Source: JBDHTS01 sp039808845 | GTDB taxonomy: Bacteria > Pseudomonadota > Alphaproteobacteria > Micavibrionales > Micavibrionaceae | Assembly: GCA_039808845.1 (NCBI GenBank) | Contig: JBDHTS010000089.1 | Location: 1 to 8,853 of the forward strand | Direction of reading: 5' to 3' | DNA: 8,853 bases | Shown: in pieces, positions 6,185-8,853 of the stretch | Position numbering within the stretch: the stretch's first letter is position 1 | Layout of the letters: every line of letters starts with the position of its first letter | Notes under the pieces: generated by a model | Database searches by the model: none | What the model saw: only the letters and a program-made list of their open reading frames with translations | What the model was told of the DNA's origin: nothing | Made by a program: the position numbers and the translations under genes

Positions 6185-7132
6185 TCAGCCTGGGCCGAAA
6201 TCGCGCAACTCTTGCAAGTCGCGCCCGTTGTAAAGCCTGAAATCATGATCTTGCAACAGGATGTTGCGTATTTTCGCTTCGAAAAGATGATCGTAAATGG
6301 CTGAGGCATAGGAGACAGGATTATCGGGTACGTCAAGGGCGTCCATTCTTGCTTGGATGGCTGAAAGCTGTCCTGCCTGTTTTTCATCACCCGTGCAGGC
6401 GTAGGCATTCAGGGCGTTATCGATCATTTCGCGCGAAGAAGGACTATCTTCGCCCAACCCGAAAGCGTCATAGCCGTTTTCAGGCAGCAGGCGGCAGCCG
6501 ATTTCTAGAAGGATCGCCCCGTGTGCGCGTATAAGTCTTGGGTTTTCAGGGCACAGGTTTTGCAGCGCTGTGTTGAAAATCGATTCTGCCAAAACAGGCC
6601 GCACAAAGCCGCATACTTCGCTTAAAGCGATCCCCGCATCAAATCCATCACGAGTGTCTTTAATTGTACAGGGATCGGGATTTTCCGCGCACAATCCTTC
6701 TTTTATTCGCTCCTTTGCAGTATTCGCCAAGTGCATATGCAGATTTTTTATTTCCAAAGGCCGAAGACCAGAAAGGATTTCTTGCGCCTGCTTTTCGGAA
6801 AGCGAAGGATCTCCCAACAGCACAAGGGCTGTTTGAAAGCCTGGGCACTTTTTCCATTCATCTGATCCACCTAAGGAGGCTGTCATAGACAAAACAGCGT
6901 TTGGGCCAAAAAACTGAAATGAGTTGAAGAAATGTTTGACAAGATCCGGGTCTGATTCATGATCGTTTTCAATTCGGACTAATTCAGCCATTTGGCGGCG
7001 GTTCATATCGCAGGCAAAATCATTGGATCGTCCGAAGCTTCCTTTTGCTTCAATATCTCCTTGAATTCGTGCGCCTTGACGCTGCCAGAAAAAAAGTTTC
7101 GCTAAGTCATTTGTAATACTGTCTTCAGACAT
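6185..7132 (-). CDS. Hypothetical protein, AT-richer than neighbours
   Basis: I do not recognise a family for this 315-residue protein. It starts MSEDSITNDLAKLFFWQRQGARIQGDIEAKGSFG and looks soluble: there is no signal peptide and no membrane segment. It is rich in acidic and leucine/alanine residues, suggesting a mainly helical fold. Cysteines are spread throughout (in FACDM, KKCPG, GLCAENPDPC, EVCGF, NLCPEN, IGCRL, YACTG) but form no zinc-ribbon pattern. The start at ATG 7132 is preferred because AGGGAAG lies upstream at good spacing; the frame can also open at a TTG at 7147. Sampled G+C is about 45-47% against about 65% in dnaN, suggesting later acquisition or relaxed constraint. It is divergent from recF with a strong candidate promoter and convergent with the DUF486 gene. 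Sustained length and ribosome site support a real gene. Confidence 0.7.
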   Translation of the reverse strand: MSEDSITNDLAKLFFWQRQGARIQGDIEAKGSFGRSNDFACDMNRRQMAELVRIENDHESDPDLVKHFFNSFQFFGPNAVLSMTASLGGSDEWKKCPGFQTALVLLGDPSLSEKQAQEILSGLRPLEIKNLHMHLANTAKERIKEGLCAENPDPCTIKDTRDGFDAGIALSEVCGFVRPVLAESIFNTALQNLCPENPRLIRAHGAILLEIGCRLLPENGYDAFGLGEDSPSSREMIDNALNAYACTGDEKQAGQLSAIQARMDALDVPDNPVSYASAIYDHLFEAKIRNILLQDHDFRLYNGRDLQELRDFGPG

Positions 7133-7165
7133 TGTGCTTCCCTGCAATATATGTAAATTTCTGCA

Positions 7166-7194
7166 AAACTAGCGTCTTTCACCCGATCTGTCAA
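7166..7194 (-). promoter_or_regulatory. Candidate sigma-70 promoter for the hypothetical gene
   Basis: Read on the minus strand, a consensus TTGACA (7194-7189) is followed after 17 bases by TAGTTT (7171-7166). Transcription would start about 25 bases before the ATG at 7132. The -35 is perfect and the -10 matches at three of six positions. It lies in the 72-base divergent region shared with recF. Confidence 0.5.
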
Positions 7195-7204
7195 AATCGC
7201 GTTT

Positions 7205-8482
7205 ATGGCTTATATTCGCTCCCTTCACCTGACCGCTTTCCGGAATTACGGGGAAGCCGCGCTTGGCGAGCTTGAGACCGGCCCGGTTGTGCTGTACGGC
7301 GCGAACGGGGCGGGGAAGACGAATGTGCTGGAGGCCGTGTCGCTGCTCTCGCCCGGCAAGGGGATGCGCGGGGCTAAAGCCACGGAAATGCAGCGCCTCT
7401 TCACCACCCCTCACCCTAACCCTCTCCCCGGGGGGGAGAGGGAATATAATCTTACCCCCTCTCCCCGGGGGGGAGAGGGTTGGGGCCTGTCCGCCGAAGC
7501 CTTGGCGAAGGCGGATGAGGGGCAGGGCTGGACGATATCGGCGGAGATTGAAACACAATACGGCCCCGCCCGCATCGGCACCGGCCTCGACCCGGCGACG
7601 GAGAAGCGTCTCGTCCGCATCAACGGCGCGCCCGCGAAGGGGCAGGCGGCGCTGTCCGAATATCTTTCCTGCGTCTGGCTGACGCCGCAGATGGACCGGC
7701 TGTTCCTCGACGCCGCGTCGTCGCGCCGCCGTTTTCTCGACCGTCTGGTCTTCGCCTTCGACGCGGGCCATTCGGGCCGCACGGCGCGCTTCGAGAACGC
7801 GATGGCGCAGCGTTCGAAGATCCTGCGCGAAAATTCGCGGCCCGATCCCGCCTGGCTGGATGGGCTGGAGCGCACGATCGCGGAAACCGGGACCGCCATC
7901 GCCGCCGCGCGGCTGGAATTCTGCGCGCGGCTGCAACAGGCCTGCGACACGGCGGGGCAGAAAGAGGATCAATTGTTCCCCCGCGCGCGCCTGCGCATCG
8001 GCGGCACGCTGGAGGAATTGCTGACCCGTTCCCCCGCCCTGGAGGTGGAGGACATGTACCGTTATCAGCTGCGCGACAGCCGAAAGGCGGACGCCCTGAC
8101 CGGCGGCAGCGCGACCGGCCCGCATAAAAGCGACCTCATCGTCGCCTATGCCGCGAAAGACATGCCGGCCGCGCAATGCTCGACGGGAGAACAGAAGGCG
8201 CTGCTGATCGGCATCGTCCTGGCGCATAGCCGCCTAATCGCGGCGGAAAAGGGCGCGCCGCCCATCCTCCTGCTCGACGAGATCGCGGCCCATCTCGACA
8301 AAAATCGCCGCGCGGGGCTGTACAGCCTGCTTTCCGCCCTCGGCGGCCAGGTCTGGATGACCGGCACGGACCGCGGCCTGTTCGACGCGCTCGCGCCTTA
8401 CGATCCCCAGATGTTCGCCGTCGACTCCGGCCATATCGCGCCGCAGCGTTCAAAAACCGCGCGCAGCGCAGGAAATTTTTGA
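7205..8482 (+). CDS. recF: DNA replication and repair protein RecF, with in-frame repeat insertion
   Basis: RecF is an SMC-like ABC ATPase that binds gapped DNA and, with RecO and RecR, loads RecA at stalled forks. The N-terminus MAYIRSLHLTAFRNYGEAAL is typical. Walker A is GANGAGKT (32-39), the ABC signature is CSTGEQK (325-331), and Walker B is ILLLDEIAAHLD with Asp358 and Glu359. All are intact, so ATPase function looks preserved. The protein is 425 residues; RecF is usually about 360-385. The excess is residues about 67-107, between MRGAKATEMQRLF and GWTISAEI. These are encoded by repeat DNA and read PHPNPLPGGERE, LTPSPRGGEGWG and LSAEALAKADEG. Removing them gives a normal length of about 384. 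The ATG at 7205 has no clear Shine-Dalgarno sequence. recF is divergent from the hypothetical gene, and gyrB, its usual neighbour, is not in the window. Confidence 0.96.
   Translation: MAYIRSLHLTAFRNYGEAALGELETGPVVLYGANGAGKTNVLEAVSLLSPGKGMRGAKATEMQRLFTTPHPNPLPGGEREYNLTPSPRGGEGWGLSAEALAKADEGQGWTISAEIETQYGPARIGTGLDPATEKRLVRINGAPAKGQAALSEYLSCVWLTPQMDRLFLDAASSRRRFLDRLVFAFDAGHSGRTARFENAMAQRSKILRENSRPDPAWLDGLERTIAETGTAIAAARLEFCARLQQACDTAGQKEDQLFPRARLRIGGTLEELLTRSPALEVEDMYRYQLRDSRKADALTGGSATGPHKSDLIVAYAAKDMPAAQCSTGEQKALLIGIVLAHSRLIAAEKGAPPILLLDEIAAHLDKNRRAGLYSLLSALGGQVWMTGTDRGLFDALAPYDPQMFAVDSGHIAPQRSKTARSAGNF
7411..7485. repeat. Two identical 23-bp palindromes inside recF (REPIN-like)
   Basis: The same 23-bp palindrome occurs at 7420-7442 and 7457-7479: arms CCCTCTCCCC and GGGGAGAGGG around a GGG loop. 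The first is preceded by CACCCTAA and the second followed by TTGGGG. The outer flanks therefore also pair (7414-7429 with 7470-7485, one mismatch), making a large inverted repeat. The 14-base spacer is AT-rich. The block is translated in frame as part of recF. The Pro/Gly-rich peptide it encodes is one I recall as a frequent translation product of dispersed proteobacterial repeats. Confidence 0.9.
7488..7517. repeat. Second, distinct palindromic repeat inside recF
   Basis: Directly after the REPIN-like block, CCGCC-GAA-GCC (7491-7501) pairs with GGC-GAA-GGCGG (7504-7514). The two symmetrical GAA internal loops make a strongly patterned hairpin. In frame it encodes SAEALAKADEG. Its opposite-strand reading (RLRQGFGGQ) is one I recall from dispersed repeats in environmental Proteobacteria. 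It is a different family from the adjacent C-rich palindromes. Confidence 0.75.
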
Positions 8483-8518
8483 CCACTAGCCGTATAGGAA
8501 TAAACAGGAAAAAATAAA

Positions 8519-8587
8519 TGAACGCGAAGGCCCGAAGCTCCGAAGGAAGATGAGCTGACCTTCGGGTCTCCGGGCCTTCAGCGTTTA
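8519..8587 (-). terminator. Long hairpin after recF with minus-strand U-tail
   Basis: Nested arms AACGC/GCGTT (8521-8525 with 8581-8585), GAAGGCCCG/CGGGCCTTC (8526-8534 with 8571-8579, one bulged A) and CCGAAGG/CCTTCGG (8540-8546 with 8559-8565) form a long stem. On the minus strand it is followed by CATTTATTTTTTCC, a plausible intrinsic terminator tail for transcription coming from the right. On the plus strand the following AAAATGG is no terminator tail, though the hairpin could still protect the recF mRNA end. A small structured RNA is an alternative. Confidence 0.5.
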
Positions 8588-8610
8588 AAATGGCCGTTCA
8601 AAAATTTTTT

Positions 8611-8676
8611 AACCACGAAGCGCACAAAGAACACGAAGAGCGCGCGCTCTTCGTGTTCTTTGTGCGCTTCGTGGTT
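8611..8676. repeat. Perfect 66-bp palindrome
   Basis: Bases 8611-8643 are the exact reverse complement of 8644-8676, with no loop: 33-bp arms starting AACCACGAAG and ending CTTCGTGGTT. Each arm has an internal 9-bp pattern, CACGAAGCG, CACAAAGAA, CACGAAGAG. I recall NCACGAAG-type dispersed repeats from many environmental proteobacterial genomes. Such perfect dyads can extrude cruciforms and are prone to deletion, so intact arms suggest recent origin or selection. Confidence 0.95.
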
Positions 8677-8730
8677 GATTTGTTTTTCCTGCGCTGCGCG
8701 CTGCTTTTTTCTGGATTTTATAGCCGAAAC

Positions 8731-8770
8731 CCCCTTCGCGCCTCCGCGTCTTCGCGGCTAAAATTTTCGC
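8731..8770. repeat. Dispersed-type repeat with 8-bp period
   Basis: CCTTCGCG, CCTCCGCG and TCTTCGCG (8733-8756) are three adjacent 8-bp units, followed by GCTAAAATTTTCG. On the minus strand the segment reads as AAAATTTTAGCCGCGAAGAC and onward, encoding LAAKTRRREG. I recall that peptide as a recurrent translation of an extragenic repeat family. It is distinct from the neighbouring 66-bp palindrome. Confidence 0.6.
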
Positions 8771-8853
8771 CTCGTAACCTATTGTAATATAAAGAAAAAT
8801 AAGCATCCGTTTCTGCATTTTCCACGTGCGAAAATTATGCCGCCGTGGTATAA

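Larger units (their letters stand above)
8483..8853. other. Gene-free, palindrome-dense region after recF
   Basis: No credible gene follows recF within the window. The two open frames across 8590-8818 are translations of repeat DNA (NHEAHKEHEE-type and LAAKTRRRE-type peptides). The region holds a long hairpin (8519-8587), a perfect 66-bp palindrome (8611-8676), an 8-bp-period repeat (8733-8756) and an AT-rich stretch (8757-8820). Near the end, CCACG (8822-8826) and CGTGG (8844-8848) form a short dyad. The next gene, possibly gyrB, would begin beyond the window. Confidence 0.7.

Noticed and set aside
7411..7485. CRISPR-like repeat pair in recF
   Set aside because: Only two palindromic copies with a 14-base spacer inside an open frame; REPIN-like architecture fits far better.
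7169..8227. 352-codon minus-strand open frame opposite recF
   Set aside because: It mirrors recF, whose motifs are unambiguous, and its middle merely translates the repeats.
8526..8579. Signal recognition particle RNA-like CCGAAGGAAGATGAGC segment
   Set aside because: Some resemblance to the SRP helix 8 region, but the conserved GGTCCGGAAGGAAGCAGC core and asymmetric loop are not matched, and the rest folds as a simple terminator-like stem.
8590..8818. Short open frames on both strands after recF
   Set aside because: They are translations of the 66-bp palindrome and the 8-bp-period repeat; no ribosome sites or protein features.

Overview
The window is a chromosomal replication-gene neighbourhood, most likely from an alphaproteobacterium. 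It contains the end of a ribosomal protein S20 gene (rpsT) directly upstream of dnaA, followed by dnaN and recF. The rpsT-dnaA adjacency and the protein sequences point to Alphaproteobacteria. Coding G+C is high (about 60-65% in sampled stretches), and dispersed extragenic palindromes are frequent. I cannot name the genus from sequence alone.

Layout on the + strand: rpsT 3' end (1-242); a gene-free leader with several short inverted repeats (243-695); dnaA (696-2123) with a clear intrinsic terminator; a GNAT acetyltransferase (2245-2763). Two tandem minus-strand paralogues of the BPL_N class I glutamine-amidotransferase-like family follow (4383-3652, then 3655-2771), overlapping by ATGA. Divergent from them is dnaN (4539-5654) with its own candidate promoter. 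Then come an inverted-pair palindromic repeat, a small four-helix membrane protein of the DUF486/DMT type (5829-6182), an AT-richer minus-strand gene of unknown function (7132-6185), and recF (7205-8482). The last 371 bases hold no gene but are dense in palindromes, including a perfect 66-bp one.

dnaA (initiator), dnaN (sliding clamp) and recF (recombination mediator) would act together at replication start and fork repair. Here they do not form one compact operon. About 2.4 kb of accessory genes separates dnaA from dnaN, and about 1.5 kb separates dnaN from recF.

The most striking observation is inside recF. Roughly 41 extra codons, absent from normal RecF, consist of two copies of a 23-bp palindrome in an inverted REPIN-like arrangement plus a third, different palindrome. 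All are read in frame, so extragenic-type repeats appear to have been inserted into an essential-pathway ATPase without breaking the reading frame. I found no convincing oriC (no cluster of DnaA boxes), no tRNA, no CRISPR and no transposase.
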